Source: an uncultured bacterium
GTDB lineage: Bacteria; Cyanobacteriota; Vampirovibrionia; Gastranaerophilales; Gastranaerophilaceae
Direction of reading: 5' to 3'
Length of the DNA: 6,123 nucleotides
NCBI GenBank assembly: GCA_946183815.1
Contig: CAMHDG010000106.1
Span: forward strand, 1 to 6,123
Part shown: in pieces, positions 1 to 4,919 of the stretch
Layout of the letters: each line of letters starts with the position of its first letter
Position numbering within the stretch: the stretch's first letter is position 1
Translations under genes and position numbers: made by a program
Notes under the pieces: model-generated
The model's database searches: none
Seen by the model: the letters and a program-made list of their open reading frames with translations, nothing else
Told to the model about the DNA's origin: nothing

Positions 1-50
1 CTCTCTCTCCAAGGAGAGATATATCTGCTTCGCAGATAAACAATAATTTA
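1..50 (-). mobile_element. MITE-like repeat, copy A (partial, cut by window start)
   Basis: These 50 bases are the exact reverse complement of 1210-1259, the left end of the complete copy B. The piece ends with TAAACAATAATTTA at 37-50, the 14-bp terminal repeat of the family. It contains the hairpin TATCTGC-ttc-GCAGATA and a CTCTCC/GGAGAG inverted repeat. The rest of the element would lie to the left of the window. It ends immediately before the glf promoter. Identity to copy B is complete over 50 bases, so the two copies are closely related. No coding capacity is visible. Confidence 0.8.
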
Positions 51-54
51 CCCA

Positions 55-83
55 TTCCATTCCCTCAAAAAATAATGTATAAT
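55..83 (+). promoter_or_regulatory. glf promoter
   Basis: A perfect -10 box TATAAT lies at 78-83, preceded directly by TG. The best -35 match is the weak TTCCAT at 55-60, with a 17-bp spacer. Transcription would start near 90, giving a leader of about 25 nt before the ATG at 115. The promoter sits just outside element A. Confidence 0.6.
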
Positions 84-101
84 ATTGAAAATAGTTAACA
101 G

Positions 102-107
102 AGAGGA
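102..107 (+). promoter_or_regulatory. glf ribosome binding site
   Basis: AGAGGA lies 7 nt before the ATG at 115. It fixes the glf start there rather than at the in-frame TTG at 85, which lies upstream of the predicted transcription start. Confidence 0.7.
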
Positions 108-114
108 ACGGGCG

Positions 115-1212
115 ATGATATTAGTCGTAGGTGCAGGTTTTTCAGGTGCTACAATAGCAAATTTGCTTGCTGCCAAAGCGGGTGAAAAGGTCTTAATTAT
201 AGATAAAAATAATCATATCGGTGGCAGTTGTTACGATTATCGTGACAAAAACGGTATTATGATTCACGCTTACGGCTCTCATATTTTCCACACTAATTCT
301 GATAAGGTATGGAAATACCTAAAACAATTTACTGATTTTAATACTTATATGCATAAAGTAATAGGTATCGTTGACGGGATAGAAACTCATATTCCGTTCA
401 ATTTTAATTCATTGTATGATGTTTTCCCTAAGTCTTATGCAGAATTATTAGAGCATAAATTATTAGATAATTTTAATATCAACACAAAAGTTCCTATTTT
501 GCAGTTTCAGCAACAAGATGACGATGATTTGAAATATCTTGCAAACTATGTATATGACAAAATCTTTTATCATTATACAAATAAACAGTGGGGGGTTTCG
601 CCTGTTGATGTTGATGATGATGTAACAGGTCGTATTCCTGTCTATTTAAGTAAAGATGACAGATATTTTCAAGACAGATATCAGGGGATTCCGCTTGAAG
701 GATATTCTAAAGTTATTAAAAATATGCTTAACCATAAAAATATTAAGATAAAACTTAATACTGATTTTAAAACTTTGGATTTGAAAAAGTTTGATAAAAT
801 CTTCTTTACAGGTTCTATTGATGAATTTTTTGGTTATAAATTCGGACAGTTGCCTTACAGGAGTGTAAAATTCAAATTTGAAACTCACAATAAAGAGTTT
901 TATCAGTCAAATTCTGTTGTGAATTATCCTTGTAATTATGATTTTACACGTATTCATGAATTTAAATATTACCTTGATGATAAATCTTCTAGAACAGTTA
1001 TCGCAAAAGAATATCCTGAAGATTTTGAATTAGGTAAAAATGAAAGATATTATCCTATTCCGACCGATGAAACGGCTGAATTGTATCATAAGTATTTGTA
1101 TGAAGCAGAAAAATTGAAAAAGGTTCATTTCCTTGGCAGATTAGGTGATTATAAATATTACAATATGGACGGTGCTATTGCACGTGCTATTGAGGTGTTT
1201 GAGGAGTTGTAA
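115..1212 (+). CDS. glf: UDP-galactopyranose mutase
   Basis: The product is a 365-residue flavoenzyme, close in length to E. coli Glf (367). The family interconverts UDP-galactopyranose and UDP-galactofuranose in the cytoplasm, supplying galactofuranose for surface polysaccharides, and needs reduced FAD. Visible landmarks are the FAD-binding GAGFSG (6-11), HIGG (34-37), YGSHIFHTN (53-61), TNKQWG (155-160), GRIPV (172-176), DRYQGIP (187-193), FTRIHE (277-282) and GRLGDYKYY (341-349). Arg173, Arg279 and Arg342 match, with an offset of one, the active-site arginines known from the Klebsiella enzyme (174, 280, 343). The ATG start is chosen because of the SD at 102-107 and because the FAD motif then starts at the usual distance. 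The stop codon TAA is also the first three bases of repeat element B. No glycosyltransferase or other polysaccharide gene adjoins it here, and it is bracketed by inverted repeat copies. Confidence 0.95.
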   Translation: MILVVGAGFSGATIANLLAAKAGEKVLIIDKNNHIGGSCYDYRDKNGIMIHAYGSHIFHTNSDKVWKYLKQFTDFNTYMHKVIGIVDGIETHIPFNFNSLYDVFPKSYAELLEHKLLDNFNINTKVPILQFQQQDDDDLKYLANYVYDKIFYHYTNKQWGVSPVDVDDDVTGRIPVYLSKDDRYFQDRYQGIPLEGYSKVIKNMLNHKNIKIKLNTDFKTLDLKKFDKIFFTGSIDEFFGYKFGQLPYRSVKFKFETHNKEFYQSNSVVNYPCNYDFTRIHEFKYYLDDKSSRTVIAKEYPEDFELGKNERYYPIPTDETAELYHKYLYEAEKLKKVHFLGRLGDYKYYNMDGAIARAIEVFEEL

Positions 1213-1259
1213 ATTATTGTTTATCTGCGAAGCAGATATATCTCTCCTTGGAGAGAGAG

Positions 1260-1299
1260 AAATTTCTTAATGAACTGCTTGCAGTGAATTTAGAAATTT
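1260..1299 (+). repeat. 40-nt hairpin core of the element
   Basis: The arms 1260-1278 and 1281-1299 pair at 16 of 19 positions and begin and end with AAATTTCT/AGAAATTT. The reverse complement of 6070-6123 matches 1257-1310 with a single difference at 1279, in the two-base loop. This is the best conserved part shared with the diverged copy C. Confidence 0.75.
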
Positions 1300-1351
1300 G
1301 AGAGAGGGTAAGTAATAGTTGGTTTAATAAATAATTGAACCCTCTCCCCAA

Positions 1352-1377
1352 CCCCTCTCCAAAGTAGAGGGGCTTTT
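1352..1377 (+). terminator. Terminator-like hairpin inside element B
   Basis: CCCCTCT (1352-1358) and AGAGGGG (1366-1372) form a 7-bp GC-rich stem with a 7-nt loop, followed by CTTTT. It lies about 140 nt after the glf stop and could end glf transcription, so the repeat may supply the terminator. The T-run is short. Confidence 0.5.
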
Positions 1378-1443
1378 AACGATTTATATATTTACCCCCG
1401 CTAAACAATAATTTACATTTGTAAACATCCCTCAGCAAACACA

Positions 1444-1471
1444 TTGATTTTTGTAGTCATAATGCTATAAT
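1444..1471 (+). promoter_or_regulatory. Promoter of the acyl-CoA synthetase gene
   Basis: The extended -10 TGCTATAAT occupies 1463-1471, and TTGATT (1444-1449) is a good -35 at 16 bp spacing. Transcription would start near 1478, giving a leader of about 54 nt. This is the best -35/-10 pair in the window and begins 28 bp beyond the right end of element B. Confidence 0.75.
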
Positions 1472-1531
1472 TTAGATAGTTGGAAGGTTTTAGTGTTTTA
1501 TAATATGTAAAACTCAAATGGAGAAGGTTAA

Positions 1532-3217
1532 ATGGCAGAACACGAATTAAGAAACAGTCGGATTTTATCATTAATGCAAAATAAAACGACTGATTATGGT
1601 GAACGTATTGCATTAGGGATTAAAGGACTTTACGGGTGGAGAGAAATCACTTACAAAGGGTTAAGTTTGTTAGCAGAAAAAACTGCAAGATATTTGATTG
1701 AAGATCTTGAGTTTAAAAAAGGTGACGGAATTGCAATTTTGTCTGAATCAAAACCTGAATACGGGGCATGTGTATTCGCATCAGTTTTAGCAGGCGGAAC
1801 TACTATTCCTCTTGATATTAAACTTTCTAAATATGAGTTAAAATCTATCTTATCAGATTGTTTGCCGACAGTAATGTTTGTTTCTCAACATTATCTTGAT
1901 TTGGCTTTAGAACTACAAAAAGAAATTGACTCTATTAAACACGTTATCCTCATGGACGAACATATTAACAAAGACGGTTTAACAGATATATATATGTTGC
2001 CTGAAAAATTTGAGGCAAAATGGCGACAAAGAAGTTCAAAATCAACGGCTTTAATTATTTATACATCAGGTACAACAGGCGCTCCTAAAGGGGTTGAGGT
2101 ATCTTTCAAAAACATCAATGCTCAATTAGAAGATTTAACCGATGCTATAAATACTATTTTACCAAGTGGCAAAAAGACAAATATGTTGTCAATCTTGCCT
2201 ATGAATCATTTGTTTGAAATGACCGTTGGATTTGGTATGTTTCTTAACTTTGGACATTCGGTTTATTACACAACAAGCCTTAAACCAAAAGATATTTTGG
2301 GAACTATGAGAGAAAAACAAATTGAATTTATGCTTGTAGTTCCTGCGTTCTTAAAACTATTAAAGGCAGGAGTTGAAAAACAAATCAACTCTCAACCATG
2401 GATTACAAGAATGTTGTTCAAGGGAATGTATCACATGGCAAAATTCATTCCTTGGTATTGCGTAAAGAAACTTATGTTCAAAAAAGTTCATGACAGTTTT
2501 GGAGGTAAATTCTTTGGTTGTATTGCAGGTGGTGCACCGCTGGATGTTGAGGTTGGAAGATTTTTTGAAAGAATTGGTATCAAGGTATATCAAGGTTATG
2601 GTTTATCAGAAACCTGTCCTGTTGTTTCAGTGAATACAGATAAACGTCATGAACTTGCATCTGTTGGCAGACCGCTAAAACATTTTGAGGCAAAAATTGC
2701 TGAAGGTACAGGTGAATTATGGTTAAGAGGACCTTCTGTAATGAAAGGGTATCATAATCAGCCTGAAATGACCGCTGAGGTTATTGATGAGGATGGCTGG
2801 TTACATACAGGCGATATTGCAAAAATAGATAAAGACGGTCATATCTTTATTACAGGACGTATTAAAAATATGATTGTTTTGAACGGTGGTAAAAAGGTCT
2901 TTCCGGAAGAAGTTGAGGCAGTTTTAGAAAAAAGTAATTATGTGGCAGAGGTTTGTGTGTTGGGTACATCACGTCAAGGTGGCTCTAAAGACGGTACGGA
3001 AGAAGTTACGGCAGTGATTGTTCCTAAATCTGAACTCTATAACTCTTACTCTGACGAAGATATTGAAAGAATGATTAAGGTCGATGTTAAATCGTTCTCT
3101 GACCATTTGGCTCAATATAAACGTCCTACAAATATTATTATTTCTAAAGACGAATTACCAAAGACCACTACAAGAAAAGTTAAACGTAGAGAGGTCAAAG
3201 AGTTAATTAAAATTTAA
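1532..3217 (+). CDS. AMP-dependent long-chain-type acyl-CoA synthetase
   Basis: The 561-residue product belongs to the ANL adenylate-forming family. These enzymes join a carboxylic acid to CoA through an acyl-AMP intermediate, hydrolysing ATP to AMP and pyrophosphate. The phosphate-binding loop YTSGTTGAPKG is at 177-187, the A5 motif YGLSET at 356-361, GELWLRGP at 394-401, HTGD with its ribose-binding Asp at 425-428 and the hinge GRIKN at 442-446. The C-terminal PKTTTRK (543-549) places the catalytic lysine at Lys549, with Arg where many relatives have Gly before the Lys. The layout and length fit fatty acyl-CoA ligases (FadD/FACL type), but the substrate cannot be read from sequence. No transmembrane segment is obvious; the protein may be cytoplasmic or membrane-associated. 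GGAGAAGG at 1520-1527 is a strong SD for the ATG at 1532. It forms a unit of its own, between the promoter at 1444 and the terminator at 3233. Confidence 0.93.
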   Translation: MAEHELRNSRILSLMQNKTTDYGERIALGIKGLYGWREITYKGLSLLAEKTARYLIEDLEFKKGDGIAILSESKPEYGACVFASVLAGGTTIPLDIKLSKYELKSILSDCLPTVMFVSQHYLDLALELQKEIDSIKHVILMDEHINKDGLTDIYMLPEKFEAKWRQRSSKSTALIIYTSGTTGAPKGVEVSFKNINAQLEDLTDAINTILPSGKKTNMLSILPMNHLFEMTVGFGMFLNFGHSVYYTTSLKPKDILGTMREKQIEFMLVVPAFLKLLKAGVEKQINSQPWITRMLFKGMYHMAKFIPWYCVKKLMFKKVHDSFGGKFFGCIAGGAPLDVEVGRFFERIGIKVYQGYGLSETCPVVSVNTDKRHELASVGRPLKHFEAKIAEGTGELWLRGPSVMKGYHNQPEMTAEVIDEDGWLHTGDIAKIDKDGHIFITGRIKNMIVLNGGKKVFPEEVEAVLEKSNYVAEVCVLGTSRQGGSKDGTEEVTAVIVPKSELYNSYSDEDIERMIKVDVKSFSDHLAQYKRPTNIIISKDELPKTTTRKVKRREVKELIKI

Positions 3218-3232
3218 TCAATAAAAAATACT

Positions 3233-3276
3233 AAAAATGAGGGAGGATAAGTGTTTATCCTCTCTCATTTTTTTTT
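3233..3276 (+). terminator. Strong rho-independent terminator of the acyl-CoA synthetase gene
   Basis: The arms 3233-3250 and 3255-3272 form an 18-bp stem with a single G-U wobble and a GTGT loop. The 3' arm runs into a nine-T tract (3268-3276). The 5' arm begins with five A, so the structure could also stop leftward transcription. It starts 15 nt after the stop codon. Confidence 0.9.
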
Positions 3277-3283
3277 ATTTCTC

Positions 3284-3294
3284 TATGCTAGAAT
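3284..3294 (+). promoter_or_regulatory. Extended -10 promoter of yidD
   Basis: TATGCTAGAAT contains TGnTAGAAT, an extended -10, eight nt after the T-tract of the previous terminator. No convincing -35 is visible. With the -10 hexamer at 3289-3294, the start point would fall at about 3301, the A of the yidD ATG. The same 11-mer lies at 4873-4883. Confidence 0.6.
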
Positions 3295-3300
3295 ATTTGT

Positions 3301-3507
3301 ATGAAGAAAATATTTGTATGGTTGATAACAATTTATCAAAAATTATCTGCGCTAACTCCGCCACGATGCAGGTTTACCCCAACGTGTTCTCAATACACAA
3401 AAGAGGCGATAATGAAGTATGGCATATTCAAAGGCGGTTGGCTTGGAATAAAACGTATTTGCAGATGCCACCCGCTGAATGAAGGCGGATATGACCCCGT
3501 TCCGTAA
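3301..3507 (+). CDS. yidD: Membrane protein insertion efficiency factor YidD
   Basis: This 68-residue protein has the YidD/Haemolytic domain (DUF37) pattern: a hydrophobic amphipathic N-terminus (4-18), CRFTPTCSQY (23-32), the basic stretch KGGWLGIKRICRCHP (44-58) and the ending GGYDPVP (62-68). Cys23, Cys29, Cys54 and Cys56 are visible. YidD is a small inner-membrane-associated protein that helps YidC/Sec-dependent insertion of membrane proteins. In many bacteria yidD sits between rnpA and yidC; here it stands alone between an acyl-CoA synthetase gene and an unknown gene. No SD precedes the ATG. An in-frame TAG at 3289-3291, part of the -10 box, rules out an earlier start except a non-standard one within the next three codons. 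The gene is therefore probably translated from a leaderless mRNA. No strong terminator follows; the AT-only hairpin at 3588-3607 is weak. Confidence 0.93.
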   Translation: MKKIFVWLITIYQKLSALTPPRCRFTPTCSQYTKEAIMKYGIFKGGWLGIKRICRCHPLNEGGYDPVP

Positions 3508-3617
3508 TTGTGCTAATAATCTGCTCTTTTTCCATACTTTAAATTCCCTTATTTATGTACTATATAAAATAATCCGTTAAGATAATAATATCATGCTATT
3601 TTGATATATGAACATTT

Positions 3618-3639
3618 TAAATTTACCCCTATTTACCCC
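3618..3639 (-). repeat. 22-nt solo fragment of the element family
   Basis: These 22 bases are the exact reverse complement of 5945-5966 in element C, where they follow the terminal repeat. On the - strand they read as two consecutive GGGGTAAAT units. The 14-bp terminal repeat itself is missing here. This and the terminator next to it are the only structured items seen in the non-coding stretch 3508-3755; the rest is AT-rich without a recognisable gene. Confidence 0.6.
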
Positions 3640-3666
3640 AAAATAAAAGCCTCTATCAAGAGGCTT
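3636..3666 (-). terminator. Rho-independent terminator of the - strand gene
   Basis: Read on the - strand, AAGCCTCT (3666-3659) and AGAGGCTT (3654-3647) form a perfect 8-bp stem with a 4-nt loop. TTTTATTTT follows. It lies about 90 nt beyond the stop codon of the gene at 3756-4148 and points in its direction. Confidence 0.8.
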
Positions 3667-3755
3667 AAAAAATAATAAGGTTATTTTGCAATATAAAATT
3701 GCTTAAGTATTTTAGTTTATTTAGGTTTGAGTTTTAAATTCTGCTGTAATGTTCG

Positions 3756-4148
3756 CTATGCTGAATAGTTTATGCCTTGCGGGCATGGCATTTGAAGTGT
3801 TTGAGCGAACATATCTTTATCAAAGAAACTTGTGTTTTGATAAAACATTGGAACACCACCGGAGAACATATTGGCAATTTGAGATGCTGTCATATAATCT
3901 TGTGCGGTTAACTGACCCTGAACGGCGGAGCCTCCATTTTCTTTCATATATTGTTGCATAATATTAGAGGCAGTAGAACCGTTCCCCTGTGGTGCGGTTT
4001 GGGTTGTTTGCCCTATTCCGCCTGTTCCGAAGATTTGTGAACCAAAAAAGTCGTGTGCCATTGAACCTTGGTCAAACATAGCATACGGATTAAAATTTGC
4101 TTGCGTGAGTGTGCCATTAGTGGCTGTTGCAGAACTAACCGTTGTCAT
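3756..4148 (-). CDS. Unknown 130-residue Gln/Asn/Thr/Gly-rich protein
   Basis: I do not recognise a family. The protein starts MTTVSSATATNGTL, is rich in Q, N, T, S, G, M and F, has few charged residues, mostly acidic, and one cysteine near the C-terminus (in MPCPQGINYSA). No signal peptide or transmembrane segment is evident. Aromatic clusters (NPYAMFDQG, HDFFGSQIF, VPMFYQNTSFF) alternate with low-complexity linkers (GGIGQTTQTAPQGNGSTAS), which suggests a partly disordered or self-assembling protein. A genuine gene is supported by the ATG with AGG 6 nt upstream and AAAGG further back, an upstream promoter candidate and a terminator downstream in the right direction. It is divergent from the unknown gene at 4375. 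A structural or surface role is possible but not shown. Confidence 0.7.
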   Translation of the reverse strand: MTTVSSATATNGTLTQANFNPYAMFDQGSMAHDFFGSQIFGTGGIGQTTQTAPQGNGSTASNIMQQYMKENGGSAVQGQLTAQDYMTASQIANMFSGGVPMFYQNTSFFDKDMFAQTLQMPCPQGINYSA

Positions 4149-4185
4149 AAAATACCTAACCTTTAAAATAATAAACTAACCTTAC

Positions 4186-4215
4186 ATTTTACTAAAGTTT
4201 TTCAAACCATGATAA
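4186..4215 (-). promoter_or_regulatory. Candidate promoter of the - strand gene
   Basis: On the - strand, TTATCA (4215-4210) and TAAAAT (4191-4186) are spaced by 18 bp, each a moderate match to the -35 and -10 consensus. The transcript would start about 30 nt upstream of the ATG at 4148. Confidence 0.4.
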
Positions 4216-4242
4216 TTGCCAGTTTTTAGAAAAACGTTAAGT

Positions 4243-4285
4243 TTTGTAACAAACATATCTAAAATTGTTAAAATTGCGTTACAAA
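4243..4285. promoter_or_regulatory. Inverted repeat TTTGTAAC/GTTACAAA in the divergent spacer
   Basis: TTTGTAAC at 4243-4250 is repeated in inverse as GTTACAAA at 4278-4285. The left copy is part of an 11-bp near-perfect palindrome TTTGTaACAAA. Between two divergent genes this could bind a dimeric regulator. In AT-rich DNA an 8-bp match may also be chance. Confidence 0.3.
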
Positions 4286-4301
4286 TCTCAAAATTTCTGG
4301 T

Positions 4302-4314
4302 ACATGTATCATGT
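4302..4314. promoter_or_regulatory. Palindrome ACATG-tat-CATGT, possible operator
   Basis: A 13-bp dyad overlaps the 8-bp palindrome TACATGTA (4301-4308), about 60 bp before the start of the gene at 4375. It is richer in mixed bases than its surroundings. No promoter could be assigned with confidence for that gene, so its relation to transcription is unknown. Confidence 0.3.
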
Positions 4315-4374
4315 GTAGGTAAAAGGCGTTTATCCTATATCACATTTCAAGAAGAGTAGAACAAGGTATAGCAA

Positions 4375-4812
4375 ATGGTTTCGGCAATCAGTTCATTAAA
4401 TCAATACCCTATTGACAGAGAAACTCTTGAGGTTGTTAGACGACTTCAGTCGTTGGGGGTTACTCCGTCAGGTAATGTTGCTATCGACAGACAAAGACTG
4501 CAAACTGCTGAATTACAGAAAAAGCAACAAACCTTGGCTGCTAATTCAGAGGTTAATCTAACTAAACTCGAAGGTACAGGAAACGACTTTTCATCTACAA
4601 TCAATTTCCTACAAAACAGTCAGCCAACGACAGACTTAAGGGGTACCGAACTAAACACACATTTCGGTTTGATTAGAGGTGCGGGCTCTGATAATGTTAA
4701 TACAGGCATGAGGCTTGTTTCAGACAAATCAGAGGAAAATCTTCAGTATAAGATGCTTGGTGCTACACAACTTGCCGAGTTGAACAAACTTAAACTGGGA
4801 TTAATCGCATAA
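4375..4812 (+). CDS. Unknown 145-residue helical protein
   Basis: I do not recognise a family. It starts MVSAISSLNQYPIDRETLEV and has no signal peptide, membrane span or cysteine. Residues 14-26 and 36-57 look helical; the second stretch is rich in Gln, Lys, Arg and Leu. The two are joined by LGVTPSGN (27-34). Residues 60-115 are rich in Asn, Thr, Ser and Gly and probably loosely folded, and a last helix spans about 119-141. AAGG lies 8 nt before the ATG, a modest SD. A well-formed terminator follows 22 nt after the stop. It is divergent from the unknown gene at 3756-4148, so shared regulation is possible. Gene status is well supported, function is not. Confidence 0.75.
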   Translation: MVSAISSLNQYPIDRETLEVVRRLQSLGVTPSGNVAIDRQRLQTAELQKKQQTLAANSEVNLTKLEGTGNDFSSTINFLQNSQPTTDLRGTELNTHFGLIRGAGSDNVNTGMRLVSDKSEENLQYKMLGATQLAELNKLKLGLIA

Positions 4813-4833
4813 CAATATAAAACAACGAAGAAC

Positions 4834-4867
4834 AACGGACATCATAAATATGGTGTCCGTTTTGTTT
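4834..4867 (+). terminator. Rho-independent terminator of the 145-residue protein gene
   Basis: The arms 4834-4845 and 4850-4861 form a 12-bp stem (core AACGGACATC/GGTGTCCGTT, one wobble pair) with an AAAT loop. TTTTGTTT follows. The promoter of the next gene begins only a few bases after it. Confidence 0.9.
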
Positions 4868-4872
4868 ATGTT

Positions 4873-4883
4873 TATGCTAGAAT
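4873..4883 (+). promoter_or_regulatory. Extended -10 promoter of the activase gene
   Basis: TATGCTAGAAT is identical to the 11-mer in front of yidD and contains TGnTAGAAT. There is no clear -35. Transcription would start near 4890, leaving a 30-nt leader with the SD AAGGGG (4907-4912), 7 nt before the ATG at 4920. Confidence 0.65.
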
Positions 4884-4919
4884 TAAAATAATTGATTAAA
4901 TAAGAAAAGGGGAATATGA

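Larger units (their letters stand above)
1210..1415 (+). mobile_element. MITE-like repeat, copy B (complete, 206 bp)
   Basis: The element has perfect 14-bp terminal inverted repeats: TAAATTATTGTTTA at 1210-1223 and TAAACAATAATTTA at 1402-1415. The match extends by two more complementary flanking bases on each side (1208-1209 and 1416-1417). Ends beginning and finishing with TA would suit a TA target-site duplication, as made by IS630/Tc1-mariner-type transposases; this is inference. Inside, in order, are a TATCTGC-gaa-GCAGATA hairpin (1222-1238), a TCTCTCC/GGAGAGA inverted repeat (1241-1256), a 40-nt imperfect hairpin (1260-1299) and a terminator-like hairpin (1352-1372). There is no open reading frame for a transposase. 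Copies A and C are further members in opposite orientation. An alternative is a large palindromic intergenic repeat that is not a transposon derivative. With its flank up to 1443 it accounts for the gap between glf and the next promoter. Confidence 0.75.

Noticed and set aside
85..114. Possible earlier TTG start for glf at 85
   Set aside because: It lies upstream of the predicted transcription start (about 90), has no SD, and would put the FAD motif ten residues too far from the N-terminus. The ATG at 115 has a good SD.
1495..1513. GTTTTA/TAAAAC hairpin in the leader of the acyl-CoA synthetase gene as a riboswitch or attenuator
   Set aside because: Six weak pairs in AT-rich DNA and no alternative terminator structure. 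The leader is too short for a known riboswitch.
1413..1613. Antisense open frame across the acyl-CoA synthetase promoter and start
   Set aside because: It covers a strong promoter and SD on the other strand and has no recognisable protein features.
3237..3482. Open frame overlapping the terminator and yidD in another frame
   Set aside because: It starts inside the terminator stem and overlaps YidD, whose frame has clear family motifs. It is a shadow.
3588..3607. ATATCA/TGATAT hairpin after yidD as its terminator
   Set aside because: The stem has six pairs, almost all A-T, and no clean T-run, so it is too weak to call.
3749..3961. + strand open frame of 70 codons opposite the 130-residue gene
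   Set aside because: No SD or promoter is seen, and the opposite gene has start signals and a correctly oriented terminator. Which strand codes is an inference, but the - strand is clearly favoured.
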